DNA of 64,000 bases from Bryoerythrophyllum caledonicum. Taxonomy: Eukaryota; Streptophyta; Bryopsida; Pottiales; Pottiaceae. The stretch lies in the NCBI GenBank assembly GCA_963971425.1, contig OZ020516.1:20963332-21027331 (forward strand). Direction: 5' to 3'. Shown one piece after another: positions 26,793 through 39,398 of the stretch (within the stretch, counting starts at the first letter, position 1; each line of letters starts with the position of its first letter). Position numbers and translations under genes: made by a program. Under the pieces are notes generated by a model that saw nothing but the letters and a program-made list of their open reading frames with translations, did no database searches and was not told the DNA's origin.

Positions 26793-28632
26793 ATGGATTT
26801 CCGAATCATCGATGGTCCTGAGATTGGAATCAGGGTGTGCCAGGTTGCATGTCAGCTAACTTTATCCTCTATTTTTTCCGTTGCTTGAGTAGACCTCATT
26901 CTTGGGGCCCATGTTGCATGTTTGTGCCTGAACGATTCAACAGTAGTTTCTCCATGTTTGTGGAGCTTGTAAAATCAGATTGCACCACTGGAAGTCACAA
27001 CTAATTGTATTATGTGTCACTTGAATAGCTTGAATTGAGCCTGATGTGATGTATGAACTGTTTAACCCCTGGAGCTGAAATATCTAGTAAAGGAGTTTCA
27101 GAAAACGAAGATTGTTTGTCGAATTTTAGGAACCTGCCGATATCAAAATTCTCAACCAAGGGACACTTGGTCCTAAAGGGGTTAATCTCACTTTCGTCAT
27201 CTTTTGGATAAAAGCCGTTGGTGCACAGTAAGTAAGGTTGTGTAAGTAAGGTTTGTCATTATCGTCTATATCATTTTTAAGAACTGCTCCTACAATACAT
27301 CATCTTAGTTGGAACATGTAATGGTGGAGTCGTTGAAAAGTGTTGTGTCCGTTTGTTGCAAGTGAGGGAGGTCGGTAGCATGCTCGTCACTTGTTTGTTT
27401 TCATGCTTGGATGCCGTGACGTTGTGGCGGGGTTGTCGATGTCCACTGTTGCGGGCTAATCTTGCCATTTGGTGACCGCTAACGATGTTTCAGGTGCATC
27501 CGCTTTACGTTTACCATGTAACCGAGTTGTTGGTGCGAGAACCAGACGCTCCTGCGATCTGGTTTGTCTTGGAGGAACAATTCCATGTGACTTCAAAAGA
27601 AGCTGGCAATTGCAAATCCACGTCTGAGGCGGAGGCAAATCTTCGTCAGTCGTTGGAGTTCTAGAGGCTTGAAAAGAAGAATGATGGTCGAAGTGCCATT
27701 GAGTCTTGCAAGGCTTTGTGGTGTGTGTTGATGGTCATGGGGTTTGCCTAATGAAACGCTACAAGCAAGTTTCTGACTAGCGTGCACTTTGATGGGGCTT
27801 TTGCACCTAACCAGCTGCATTTTTAAGCAAGATCCAGTCAACTATATTTTGTATCTTGCTTTTTAGGCGCAAGTCTATGCTTGATTTATATTGTTTATGA
27901 AGTCGGCCTTATCACCATATGTGTTAACGTTGGACTAGTTGGGAGCTTGTCGCGGGTGGAGAACTTCAAAGGTAGAGGTCAAAAGTTTGTTGTAAAGTGG
28001 AGGGTCGTTGAATCCATATTGTTTATGCTAAGGTTGGTTGGAATACGTGCTCTTTTTCTTCTACACTTTCCAACAAATGCAAAGAGCGCGGTGATGGCAG
28101 AGGTACCTCCAAGTAGGTCTTTGATTGGTGTGTGGCTAAACTTGTATTATTGAATGATAATATCGCTTGATGTTCCTCACATGGACTTCTTGCTTTGCCT
28201 CTAAAGTATGCACCACTCACGGACATTTTGGAGTCGTAATATTTTTGTGCAATCATATTGTTGTAATATTTGTGTGAAGGAAAGATTGTCTTCACAATAA
28301 GGTGTTCTTGTTTCAAGCTTCATCAATATTTTAATGGTGGCATCGGAAGTGGGTTATTTTCTATTGGATTGCGGAGCATTCAATTGGGATTGTTATGAAA
28401 TTGCCAACATCAATTTCTAAAGAGGTACTATTGATAAGGTTTTTACTGGTTATGATGAAGGGCTTAGTCTTTGCATTGAAAGTTTAGTTGCCAATGTTAA
28501 AGCACATGAAATGGAGTGGTGTAGATTGCAATGTGGATTGATTGTGGTTTTCTTCAAAGAATAACCCAAGTTGATTTACAACTCCATTTGCTAAAATCAA
28601 GATTTTTGTTGACAGACTTGTCAATCCCCATA
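26793..28632. other. PRMT10 3' end and unassigned sequence
   Basis: The first 250 bp or so should be the PRMT10 3' untranslated region. Further on, a plus-strand stretch at about 27490-27660 reads like coding sequence (VHPLYVYHVTELLVREPDAP, then an acidic EAEANLRQSLEF end) but I recognise no family and it has no clear start. Nothing else is called. Confidence 0.4.
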
Positions 28633-29352
28633 ATGGGGGATCCAATTGTTACTCGTGCTATCGTTGGTTTTGTTGTATCCACATTACTTAGGAGAGTGAA
28701 CAAGAATGCCCTTTCAGCCTATAGTGATAGAGACGCGTGCGAGGAGCTATTATACAGATTGGTTAAGATTGAACCAATCGCTATAGAACTTGGACAAAGT
28801 GCATGCAAGACCAAACATGCAAAGTGTATTGAATGGTCACACACTTTTGAGATATTCTAGAACGTGCATTGGCACTTTCAAACGATTGTTCATAAGAATC
28901 AAGATTGGACAAGACAACAAAATTGTTGAAGTTTTGGCGTTGGAAAAAATTGTACTCGCACTTGACAAAAATTAATACCCAAGTTGATCAGGCTATGGAG
29001 ATGCTAATTTGTTTACTCTCAATGTTGTTTTATCAACAGATGCTGGAGAATTCTTAGGTTTTGCAAAGCAAGCTAGTCCATTATTGATTGTGGGAATGGA
29101 AGAACATTTCAACAAATTCAAGACATCTATATTGAAGAGTTATGGAAGAACGGATGAGGCAAGTACCCTTGGATTTCATGGAAGAGGTGGAGTAGGGAAG
29201 ACTTTGTTTGCCCAAATGTTGAATAATGATCCTAATATCACAGAGACATATGGAGAGGATTCAATTGTTTGGAATATTGTGGTTCTTGGTGCTAGTGTTG
29301 GTGATCTTTATGACTGCATTGCAAATTGGAGCATTTTGGATATTCGTAAGTC
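28633..29352 (+). pseudogene. RPW8-type NLR (RNL) resistance gene fragment
   Basis: RPW8-domain NLRs are helper immune receptors. 28633-28860 begins MGDPIVTRAIVGFVVSTLLR and continues ELLYRLVKIEPIAIELGQSA, which resembles the RPW8 helical N-terminus. About 29040-29350 shows the start of an NB-ARC domain: LLIVGMEEHFNKFK, then the P-loop GRGGVGKTLFAQMLNNDPNI and a following IVWNIVVLGASVGDLYDCI. Between them the frame is broken and stops occur. Downstream the similarity ends at about 29350 where Ty3 sequence begins, so kinase-2, ARC2 and LRR parts are gone. Non-functional. Confidence 0.7.
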
Positions 29353-32300
29353 AGAAAGACTTCCCGGTGCCATCCGACCACATTCTCAACACATGCGTTT
29401 TCTCGCACACAACCCGTTTGGCTTGTTGTGAGACTTGATCTCTCTCGTTAGCAGACCACGGAGGCACTACTTCTCCATTCTTCATAAACTAAATCACGCT
29501 CATGTCCTCAAAAATATCTTTGGCGCCGCCTAATTCTTTACCGCCATCCTTGTCTATTGTAGTCATAGTAGGTACTCCACTGTCATCTCTACGCGTTGCC
29601 AACACACTTAAAAAGGCTGAAAAATGCTAACCTTGCAATGAGTCGGCCTTATTTTTATTGTGCCACCTAGCGCCAAAAGCATCTGCTTGGTTTTAAATTG
29701 GATTGAATGTTAGGCCGTCGGCATCCATGTTCAGTAATCCAACTCCGTGCACCACTTTGAAGTTGTACTCCATCAACATACAGGCCCACTGCGCTAGTTT
29801 CTCTGTCAATTTGTCAGATTCCATCAACCAGGATAAAGGTTCATGATCTGTAACCAACAGAAACTCGTTACCATAAAGGTAACATCGGAAATGAGCAATT
29901 GCCCATATTCCGGCCAAGCATTCCTCTTCATACGAGCTATACTGAGCCTCCGTGTTGTTCTTTGACCGACTAGCGTACGCAATCACGAACTTCTTCCCAT
30001 CGTTATCCATTTGCGTCAATACCGCTCCGATTCCCAACGCACTATAGATCGTATCTGGCTGGTATGTCCAACCTGCTATCGGCCTCGAAGTAGTATAGGT
30101 GCTGATGTCAAGCAGTCCTTTAATTCTTGAAAAGCCGCTACTTGCTCATCTTCCCAGATCCATGGTTGATCATTCCTTGTCACCATTGTTAATGGCTCGG
30201 CAATTGGATTGAAAGTCTTCACAAATTTTCAATAGTTGTTAGACAATCTCAAGAATACAGTAGCCCACTAACATATCTTCGTCTAGGAATAGACATGACC
30301 CCTTCAATTTTTCTAGCTACCACATCCAATCCACTTAGGTATATCATTTAGCTTAAGTACTCGATGCGGTCAAAATAGAAATTGCACTTACCTGAGTGCA
30401 ACCTCAAACCATGGAGCCTTAATCCAGCAAACACTTCCATCAAGTGTAGCCTATGTTGCCTTCGATTCTTACTAAAGACAACATACCGTCAATGTAGCAT
30501 GTTACGAAGTCCAAACCCGAGAGTACTCGGTCTATAATCCTTTTAAATTCGACAGGCGCATTCTTCAATCGAAATAGTAAGAACTTCCGTTGGAACAATC
30601 GATGGCTCTTCCTATTTTTGACAATGCCCTAGAACGTAGCCTTCTCCTTGTCTTTATCTCTGAATCCAATCTGGTGGTATCCAGAGCGCAAGTCCAATGT
30701 ACTAAACACTTTAGCGTCACCAATAGCTTCAAAGTTCTCTGCCGGCGTTGGCATGGCATAACAATCCGATTTGGTGAATTTATTAATTCACCTATAGTCC
30801 CCGCATATCCTTTTCTTGGTCCAATCATTGTAAATTTATTTTTTGGATGGCATAACCATTGTCGATGCGTATTCACAATCCGATGGAGCCAACTCCACTA
30901 GCCCTCCAACCACCAACTCCACTAGCCCTCCAACCACCAATTCCTCTGTACGAGCGCGTATCATCATCCGTTCAATGTCGCTATACTTGTACGGCTTCTA
31001 GTATATTGATTATTTGTCCGTCAAGTTTATACGTACCTCTTGTTCTTTCAACACTCCCAGGTCTTTTAGACTAAAGACAAAACAATGTATGTACTTCTTG
31101 AGGAACTTATGTTCCTCTACTGCCATTGCTTAATCTGTTAGGCTTACTATCGGTTTCCAAGCATCCTTGGTCAACGCCTCTTTTGGAGCAAGATTCTCAT
31201 TCCTTGGTTGTTGTTAAATGCCGGATGGAGTAAGCTCTTCTTCCTCCTTCCTCATCATGCTTCCAAGTCCTTCCAATTGGGTTAGTCTTCCTATCTCCTT
31301 CATTTGGTGAGTTGTGTGTTTTACCATGAACATCTTCTCCATTACTTCCTCTAGATCTCTTATCTGGTGGACCAATTCCCTACTTTGGCTTTAATCTTCT
31401 CTTCCATGGTAGAGATCCTCAACCTTGGGCATCGCGAAGACAAGGAGAAGGCTACGTGGGAAAGTGTTCATAGTACCTCAAATGTTCCATGGATGGGATA
31501 CTAAGGCCCTCTCGCCTCCAACCACTTTGTCTGTCACCCTCACAAAGACAAATGGTACTTCTGCCGCCCAAAACTCATGAGATCCAATGTACCCGGTGAA
31601 ACTAGAAGTTAATCGCTTCTGTTTGGGAACCACCAACAAGACAATCCAACTCAAGCAATTTCAATCCATTGCTTGTCCAAGTAAAAATTGTCGTTGTTGC
31701 TTCAAAATGCCGGGCGCATTGGTAGTGTTCGTGGGAAAGTCTATGGCTCCCTCCCGCTCATCTGCATTAGAGTCTTGGACTGCACCATCTCTTGAGACTA
31801 GGAATTCCAAACAAGACCAACATCGTTATCCTTAAAGGCATACGACCTAGTATAACTAACCACCGTGGGCAATGCCTTACGCGGTTCTCCGTTGCAGTTA
31901 ACCTTCGCCAAAGGAGCTTGGTTGCATGATGAATGCGCTGAGGTGTCCTATGAGGATCCAAAATGTCACTCACATAGACATCCGGTCCTTTAATACCACC
32001 TACGACGGACTGTACCCACTCTTGAGGTGCCATATTCGTCCACCACAACCACAGGCGATGTGCTTGAGATTCCACTGCAACCGCATTCAACAACACTGAC
32101 AAACCTAGAGTCTAGTGCATGCCCTCCAAGGTCCTCGACCTACAACTACTTGCCACTCGTACGTTCTCTACGATATAACGTGATGGTCGCTTTGGAGATG
32201 CCTGAAGCAATCGCAATACGTGGATCATATTATATAACCGCAAAGATCGAGTATCTTTCAACCCGTTTTGATGTCCAGCCATAAACATACCTTGACATGG

Positions 32301-32775
32301 CCAACCCGTAATGACAAGGTTTACATGGCCAAGTCGGTGAATGTCATGTGGTGATAGAAGGAAATATTACCAACCAACATGGAAAAGGAAGTCTTCATGG
32401 CAGTAGTGACCAAAAAGTTGGAATTGTATCCTCAATCGCCGTGAATGCCGCTTGGCGACGTGCCTTGCTACTTCCTCAACATCTACTTAAATGTAGCGTT
32501 TGACCTTGATCCCGGATTCCAACACTACCGCAAAGCCACTTCCGATTTCGCTGAATAACTCCAACAAAACAATCTCATCCTGTGTTGCCTTCCAATAGAT
32601 GGTGGAAATGTCCAGAGGTGGTTCTAAAGCTTGGTCCCCTCCAGGCTGATCTACCACTTGTGAGAGCATGGAATGGTGCCAAGCATCTTCGATGACTTGC
32701 TCAACATCCTTCTGAAGTTCAATCGTGGATCATTGGCCAACTTCCTTCAGCTACTTTATTGAACGTTTGAAACCA
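29353..32775 (-). mobile_element. Ty3/gypsy retrotransposon fossil 2
   Basis: Minus-strand pieces in Ty3 order: a gag-like part (about 32775-32000), protease/linker region, reverse transcriptase (about 30880-30240) and RNase H (about 30080-29693). No integrase is seen on this side. It is incomplete, with many breaks, so old. It abuts the NLR fragment on one side and a Ty1/copia fossil on the other. Confidence 0.75.
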
Positions 32776-32779
32776 CTCC

Positions 32780-34850
32780 AAACGGTTAGTCATGTGCGTT
32801 GTACCATGCGTCTCTATCTTTGTCTTCGCATGTATGGACCATGAATGCAGAATTGTCGTCTTCATGAATGTCATTGTTCGTCCGAGCATTTGCTACACTA
32901 TTCATCTCAGCCTTTGCGCTTGGTTTCTTCTCGGTCTTGGCATGCCCACCTACCTCCTTGTTTTCGGGGCAATCAGCGTCCATCTGCCAATGCCCCTTGC
33001 GGCCACATTTATTGCACTTCGTCTTTTTCTTCAATTCAGTTATCTTGGTTGCTCGCTTTTTCTTCTCCTCGGAAGTTACAGGCTTCTGGCTACCTCCAGA
33101 GGATTGTCCACGAGAGAAAAACGCTTTATCTCCCTCTCATCAACTTCATCTTATTTGCAACTTTGTGCTTCTTCCTTAAGAAGCCTCAGCGTCAAGGCTT
33201 CTATGGTCTGCTGGTCACGTGGGACACTGTCCCAAGCAGCTGTGAGGTATCTAAAGCTCGGTGGTAGTGAACAAATCACTTTACAAATAACCACTTGCTC
33301 ACTTACAGGCTCTCCTAATTCTGTAAGTTGGTTTGCCAATTGCTCTACTGCACTAATATGGTCTACTACGTTAGTGCTAGGATTCATGTTGAGATCAAAA
33401 AATTGTTGCTATAAGAGTTAAATGTTCTCAGTTGCATTTAGTTCATGCACAGTGCTCAATCTATGCCACATCTGGTGTGCAGTTTTGCACGTCATCTGCC
33501 TACGCATAAGCTTGGGGTCCGCGGCTGAGATGATAATCGATTGAGAGACCGCATCTTTATCTGCCCACTCATTCTCGTCAATGTAAGCTTCCCTGGACAG
33601 ACTGCCGTCTACAACTCCGATCAGCTTCCTAGTGCGGAACATTACACTCATTTAAAACTTCCATACACCATAGTTGTCACCTGTAAGCTTCTCTACATGC
33701 GTAGTGAGGCTCACCAATTCCTATCTAGGAGGGTACGGAATCGGTACTTGAGACTGACTCCAACGATCATCCATTACTTCTTCAACCACTGGTGTGTGTG
33801 CGTGTGCATATGGATGACCAGCACCAAGGTCCGCCATAAAATCTCCTGCATCCATGATGGTGGTAGCACAGACAACCACTACAAGAAAATATGGTGTTTA
33901 GCAACGTTTTGAAAAATTCCTAAGCAACGCCTAGGGCCATGCTTTGTACATGAAACCACGCTACAGCTGTTACTTCGGTTGAAAGCAAGCCCCTAGACGG
34001 TACTTAGGAATTTTTCAAAATGTTGCTAAACACCATGTTTTCTCGTAGTGATTAACGCTTTGAAACGGTGCAAACAGCGCTATAGACTCAATAATCGGCA
34101 CTGCGATACTGTCTCTATCTGTTGCGACATAGTGGGCCCATATCCTATTGAGATTACAGGTTCAGACAAAGGCACAACAGTGTTGAATTCACAGTTATAC
34201 ACACACACAAAATTGCTACTCAACAATATTGCTTCACTTCAGCTGAAATACTCAATACATCAATACTAAGGACGTAGGTTGCATGTACAGCATGCACCTC
34301 ATCAACCAAGCTTCCGGTGTGTGCACATCAACATGTGTCCCTATGTAGCAGACTCCAAGCATCAACTGGCTATAACAAACTAACAGATCAGCTAACTGTT
34401 CTTGATCCTCTGATAAGTGGAGATTTTCTATATCATTAGTTCTCTGTTGACGTGACCCACCACGTCCCTTGAGCTCTATGTCTCCTCTAGCTTCCAACAA
34501 ATTCAAGGCATCATTAGTTACATTGACGGATTTTTACATTACTCACAAAATGGCTCATGACTCATACCCTAGTATCAGTGTATGCTATCTCTTTGACATA
34601 TCATTGATCGCAGATCTAACATGACCTTACATATTGAAACCTATTTAGAATGTACAACTAGTAGAGTTATGTTACACTTAGGATTTACATCTAGCACTAG
34701 AAGAGAGAGCATCATCAGCGGAGATTGTGCCGGGGCGAATGAGGCACTGGGAGTAGGACTTCTCCCACACAAGTCTAAGAGCTCTATTGCTTGGAGCAAA
34801 GACAGTGAAGTTCTTGTCTCAAATCCACAGCTCTCCCAATTGCTTCCAAA
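32780..34850 (-). mobile_element. Ty1/copia retrotransposon fossil, gag end
   Basis: Minus-strand gag-like sequence (about 33860-32786) with the Retrotran_gag_2 type body, a CCHC knuckle (CNKCGRKGHWQMDADCP) and the beginning of the protease region. Protease onward, integrase and reverse transcriptase are absent. The stretch to about 34850 may be its leader or LTR but shows no confident limits. Broken, with several disruptions. A CACTA-type MITE lies at 33877-34050. Confidence 0.7.
33877..34050. mobile_element. CACTA-type MITE, 174 bp
   Basis: Begins CACTACAAGAAAATATGGTG and ends with the near-complement (CATGTTTTCTCGTAGTG), the classic end of plant CACTA elements. Arms pair over about 50 bp (GTTTAGCAACGTTTTGAAAA against its complement). 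Flanking trinucleotides AAC and ATT do not match, so the 3-bp target duplication is lost or was never there. Confidence 0.85.
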
Positions 34851-34911
34851 GACACAGACTGCACAAATCGCATGAAGAGAACCCTGTCAGCTCATAGAAC
34901 GCATATCTATG

Positions 34912-34962
34912 CACTAGTACAAATGGGGTTGCTTTCGTAAAACAGCCCCATTTGTACTAGTG
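34912..34962. mobile_element. 51-bp CACTA end-pair with target duplication
   Basis: CACTAGTACAAATGGGG followed by a short spacer and CCCCATTTGTACTAGTG: two 20-bp inverted ends around 11 bp. It is bordered by ATG on both sides (34909-34911 and 34963-34965), the 3-bp duplication expected of CACTA transposition. It contains nothing but the two termini. Confidence 0.8.
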
Positions 34963-34992
34963 ATGGATGGAAACAAAGATCATTGAATTCAG

Positions 34993-35400
34993 CAGCACTA
35001 CACTAAAGATGGCATTTAGTGTAATGGTACGAATAGTGTAATTACCCTAGTACACTATTCGTGAATAAGTTGGCAATTAGTATTAGCCGCCAGTGTCATT
35101 TAAAATAACCCCCAATCATCCACCTACCTTCCTACCCTATTTCTAAACAATATTCAAATAATACTAAAATAATATTAAAAGATTGAAATAGTATTACTTT
35201 TCCACATGAGGAATAGTACCCTATTTCAAAAATAATATTAAAATAGTACCCTAATCAAGTAATATTAAAATAGTATCCTATTTACAAAAATATTATTAAA
35301 ATATAATCTAAATATTATCTAAATAATATTTTAATATATTTACCATTATGTACCAATAATATCTAAATATATTTACCATTATGTACCAACTCGGGGATGG
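34993..35400. other. CACTA-like fragment and AT-rich low-complexity tract
   Basis: 34993-35100 starts CACTACACTAAAGATGGC and has a small internal inverted repeat (GAATAGTGTA .. TACACTATTC), perhaps one end of another CACTA-like element. From 35100 to 35390 the sequence is mostly AAATAATATT-like, low complexity. No gene. Confidence 0.4.
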
Positions 35401-36590
35401 TGGCCAGAAGGGCAACAACAGTGCAGTTGGCGTCAGCTTTATGAGGTTGCAACCCCAGAATTGCAACGGTTAGTGGAGTGCACCAACAAACTGTGCATCA
35501 TCTTGCAATACATTGCGCTAGCTCTCCACTAGCTATAGTTCTAAAGACAGGGAAAGAAGATCACGGTCACCTTGATGATGTGTAGCGTGTGTTCACTGTC
35601 ATTAGAGGTGATGAGGCGTGAGCTCCAAGACTTGCCATTACTATGGCCGCCATCACAGTGATGGTGACAATCCTCATAGCAGACCCGGAGGATGTGGCAA
35701 GAGATTATGGATGTCAGATTACGGGAAGTGCAGGATGTGGCAAGAGATTATGGATGTCAGATTACGGGAAGTGCATGCCATGCAACACTTCCATGTGGAA
35801 TGGCGGACTGTTGACACCCTCTTGGTAATGTGGCCATGCCCATGTTGCATATCTAGATTTGAAAATAAAATTTACGTACTGATGTCATCTTTGCACTTGC
35901 TAGTACAGTTATAAACTGAATTGCTTCCATCCAACACTCTACCCTCTCGAATAGGACAGTCTGTTACATGACCTTGAAATTAGGGCTTCCAAACAAGTTG
36001 TGATAGAGAGAAATAGCAGTACTGTTTGGGAGTCGAAAAAGCCAACTTCGATTCACTCGCTGTCAAAAAGAGGGACCGGTTTGATATGGGATGAAGCCTA
36101 CAATAATCTCAGAGCCTGCACTAAAATTGAGCTTAAACTAAAATGGACATCTTCAGTACCTAACAGCAGAACAATGCTATAAGAATGTTTCAACCACCTT
36201 CACAAGTAAGTTGCAACAAGAGAAACAAACTTTCTAAAATGGATGGATGAAAATAATTTCCATTTAAAAGGATTCAAGCAGAGAGACAGGAGGAGTATAC
36301 TCCCACGCCATGTGGCAAATTTCAGACAACCGAGCCAGACAACATGCTGGATTCTAAAAGTGACCTTCATAAACAGATTCATGTTGTTCTTTCCACAATG
36401 TCCAGAGCCCAAAGGATTACGATGGGCGAGAAAAAAGCTCAACCAAGAAAATGAATATTACACATATGATATCAGGAACATTTCCCTGGCCTCTCCTGCT
36501 AAGATGAAATCCCTCTACAAGCTTGCCTGAACCAGTTCAAAACAGAAGTTACACCAGAATTTTATGTATACTTATAACACATACCGGGAT
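35401..36590. other. Pyruvate kinase 1 downstream region
   Basis: No gene recognised. The last few hundred bases should be the 3' untranslated region of the minus-strand pyruvate kinase gene that ends at 36591. An exact 43-bp tandem duplication lies at 35689-35774. Confidence 0.5.
35689..35774. repeat. Exact tandem duplication, 2 x 43 bp
   Basis: Two identical adjacent units starting AGGATGTGGCAAGAGATTAT at 35689 and 35732. The lack of any difference suggests a very recent event. Not in a recognised gene. Confidence 0.9.
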
Positions 36591-38564
36591 CTATCTGTTG
36601 TGATGGAAAGTGGACATCCTGGCGTAGTACTTAGTGTCCTTGACCTCCAGGATTTTGATGACGGACGCCACGCCAATGCGGTGGATGGCCACGACGGAGT
36701 CGCCGCCCAGCACCAGCCTCCGGTTCAGCGCGTGCTTGATGGCGGCGTTCAGGATGGCCTCCGTCGACTCCGAATCCGTCGACCTCGCCGACCCCTCGGC
36801 CAGAATCGGAATCATACCCCTGATAACAAGAGAAACATCAAGGTCTGTAGAATACGGAAAACCAGTCAAAAGTAGCAGGAAAAGAGTAGAGTACCTGCAA
36901 ATGAGGCAGTGGTGCGCGGGGTACTCCTCGCTGCATTGCCATTCTAGGCTGTCGGTGGTCATAATGGGGACGGCGACCGAGAGAATGGGCACGTAAGGGC
37001 GGTACTTGGCGACCAGCCCAGCCGTGGTGCCGCCGCGTGTGAGCACAATGATCAGAGAGGCGCGCACTTTGTTGGCAGTTCTCACGGCCGACGAGGCCAG
37101 GCTCTCCAAGGGGCTCATGGGCAGAGGCACCGACTTCATGATCTCCTTGAAGATGGCCGGGTAGTCCAGAGACGCCTCCGCCTCCTGGCAGATCCGCGAC
37201 ATGACAGCCACCTGCGGGTATACCATGAGAGATCATGAGTGTGAAAGATGAGAATGGTGGGTTTGATCATGTGAGAGGGAACGAAAACTTACTGCAACCT
37301 CCGGGTAGGAGCCGTTCGCTGTCTCTCCGCTCAGCATCACGGCGTCGGTTCCGTCCAGCACGGCGTTGGCCACGTCTGTCGCCTCCGCGCGCGTCGGACG
37401 AGGCGACTTGATCATCGACTCCAGCATCTGCGTCGCCGTCACCACGGGCTTCCCCGCCGAGTTGCACTTGTAGATCATCATCTTCTGCGCCAAAAATATC
37501 TTCTCCGTCGGAATCTCCATCCCCAGGTCGCCTCGCGCCACCATCACCCCGTCTGTCTCCTTCAGAATGTCGTCGAAGTTCACCAGCCCTTCCTGATTCT
37601 CCACCTGCGCGCAAAACCACCCCCGTAAGAAAAATGATATTCCGGTGTATCAGACTAGAGGGGAAGGCGCTCACCTTCGATATGATATGGATTGACTTGG
37701 ACGCGTCGCCCAGCAGTTTCTTGATGGCGACCACATCAGACCCCTTACGAACGAACGACGCAGCGATGAAGTGGATCTTGTTCGGCACGCCCCAGTTCAT
37801 GATGTCGTCGATGTCCTTCTCAGTGATCGTCGGCAGGTCCACCACAACGCCGGGCAGATTCACGTTCTTCTTCTCTCCGAGCATGGCTGTGTTCTCGCAC
37901 CTGCACTTCACCATGCCCTTCTCGCTGTCACACTCCAGGACCGTCATGGTAATGGTGCCATCGGAGCACAGGATGGTGTTGCCGGGCTCCAGATCCACCG
38001 CCAGCTTCTTGTAGCTCATGCAGATCATGTTCTCGTCGCCCTTGTGCGTGTAGTCTGTCGTGATCCAGATCTCCTTGTTGCGCGTCAGCTTGATGGGCTT
38101 CCCAGTCGCCAACTCTCCAGTTCGAATCTCCGGCCCCTGTAAAACCAAAAACCAAGCTGAGGCAATGAATCCCTCATGCCTGTGGGAAAAAAAAAACACA
38201 GTGTGCAGACCGATCATCAGCTCCATGTAGCATAAAGAGACACCATTGCAAGGACGACCAGGCCTAATATTGTTTTCGGAGAACGGTCATGTAGTACCTT
38301 GGTATCCAGGAGAACTGCGCACAGGATCTGGGTGTTGACCATGGCTTGTCTCAGGTTGTCCAAAGTGTACTGCTGATACTCGTGGGATCCGTGAGAGAAG
38401 TTGAATCGGGCCACATTCATGCCGGCCCGGAGCAGCTTCTCCAGCACGGGCACCTCACGGGACTTGGGTCCCAACGTGCAGACGATCTTGGTCTTGGCGA
38501 TCTTAAGATGCCCATCATCCGGTGTCCTCCCCAATATATGCGCAATGTCTGTCTTGGTGGCCAT
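36591..38564 (-). CDS. Pyruvate kinase, cytosolic type (copy 1)
   Basis: Converts phosphoenolpyruvate and ADP to pyruvate and ATP, the last step of glycolysis. Five exons on the minus strand, phases checked: 38564-38298, 38136-37675, 37604-37293, 37211-36895, 36819-36591, giving 528 residues. Family marks: [30 protein letters not shown], the active-site and Mg-binding region [13 protein letters not shown], then [13 protein letters not shown] and [16 protein letters not shown], and the C-terminal domain with [11 protein letters not shown]. No transit peptide, so cytosolic. The last ten residues ([10 protein letters not shown]) are unlike copy 2 and make the protein longer. A 5' leader intron is likely (donor CCAA/GTAAGT near 39137, acceptor TTGTGAAG near 38620). 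Copy 2 lies 15 kb away in the same orientation. Confidence 0.95.
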
Positions 38565-39398
38565 CGCGTAGCGCCTGGCCTCTTCTCACCTCCTTATCAC
38601 CGTCTTCGATTATGCAGATGCTTCACAAACCAACAGAATTAACTGGGTCAACTCTCACGTCCACTGAACGTTTTCTAAGTGACATCAACAAACACCCAGG
38701 ATCACGAGCAGGCTGGGCATCAACAAACTAGGCTTGGATCCCCCAAAAGTTCCCCCAGAGGATCAATTCTTTTCAGAAATCAAAGCCTGGCTTAGGTCAC
38801 ACTTAGCTGCAAATCAGACAAAACTGAAGCCACTCACCTCACAACAACGACAAAGCAAACCTAACCACTCCGCATCATCAAATGAAATTGCCCCTTCAAA
38901 GTACTAAAACCCCCTTAAAGACGATGTCAGCGACGACACCCCAACGAAAGCGCTAGAAACTTCAGAAAACAACTCACCAACACCAGGACCGATCACTCCA
39001 ATTCTGTCACTTACCCCAACCAAGACCTAGTCAACAAAACACCACACCGCAAGCGCAATCTAGATTGCAAACCAAGCTTTCCGAACTCGTTCTCTAAGCG
39101 GCAGAGATGAAGACAAAACCCAGATGTGACTTACTTGGGAAGCGAGGGAGGAGAAGAGGAGGCAGCAACTGAGTGTGAGAGCAGCGATGGAATCTGTTAT
39201 CACAAAAGGTGAAGGCATAATTAAGAGGAGACAGCATCGCGGGGTCGCGACAGGAGCAGCAGCATCTCGTGTCCTCCCACTTTCGCCTCGAGCTGGTCAG
39301 AGGAGAACTTTCCACCGCTGTTGGAACTCAGTCTTCCTTGCTAGATTCTCTCCCTAGTTTCTTAATCTTAGAGGAGATGCTTTCTGGTTGCACGCGGA
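38565..39398 (-). promoter_or_regulatory. Leader and promoter region of pyruvate kinase 1
   Basis: Holds a probable leader intron: GTAAGTCACATC as donor at about 39137 and a pyrimidine-rich tract ending TTTGTGAAG as acceptor near 38620. A similarly placed TTGTGAAG acceptor occurs in copy 2 (near 54012). The left end of the MULE lies at 39399, so the promoter is confined to about 800 bp. Confidence 0.5.

Noticed and set aside
37267-38226. Long minus-strand frames running out of pyruvate kinase exon 2 or 3 into introns, and plus-strand frames opposite the exons
   Set aside because: Read-through of introns and antisense shadows. Exon lengths and phases that match in both paralogues settle the true structure.
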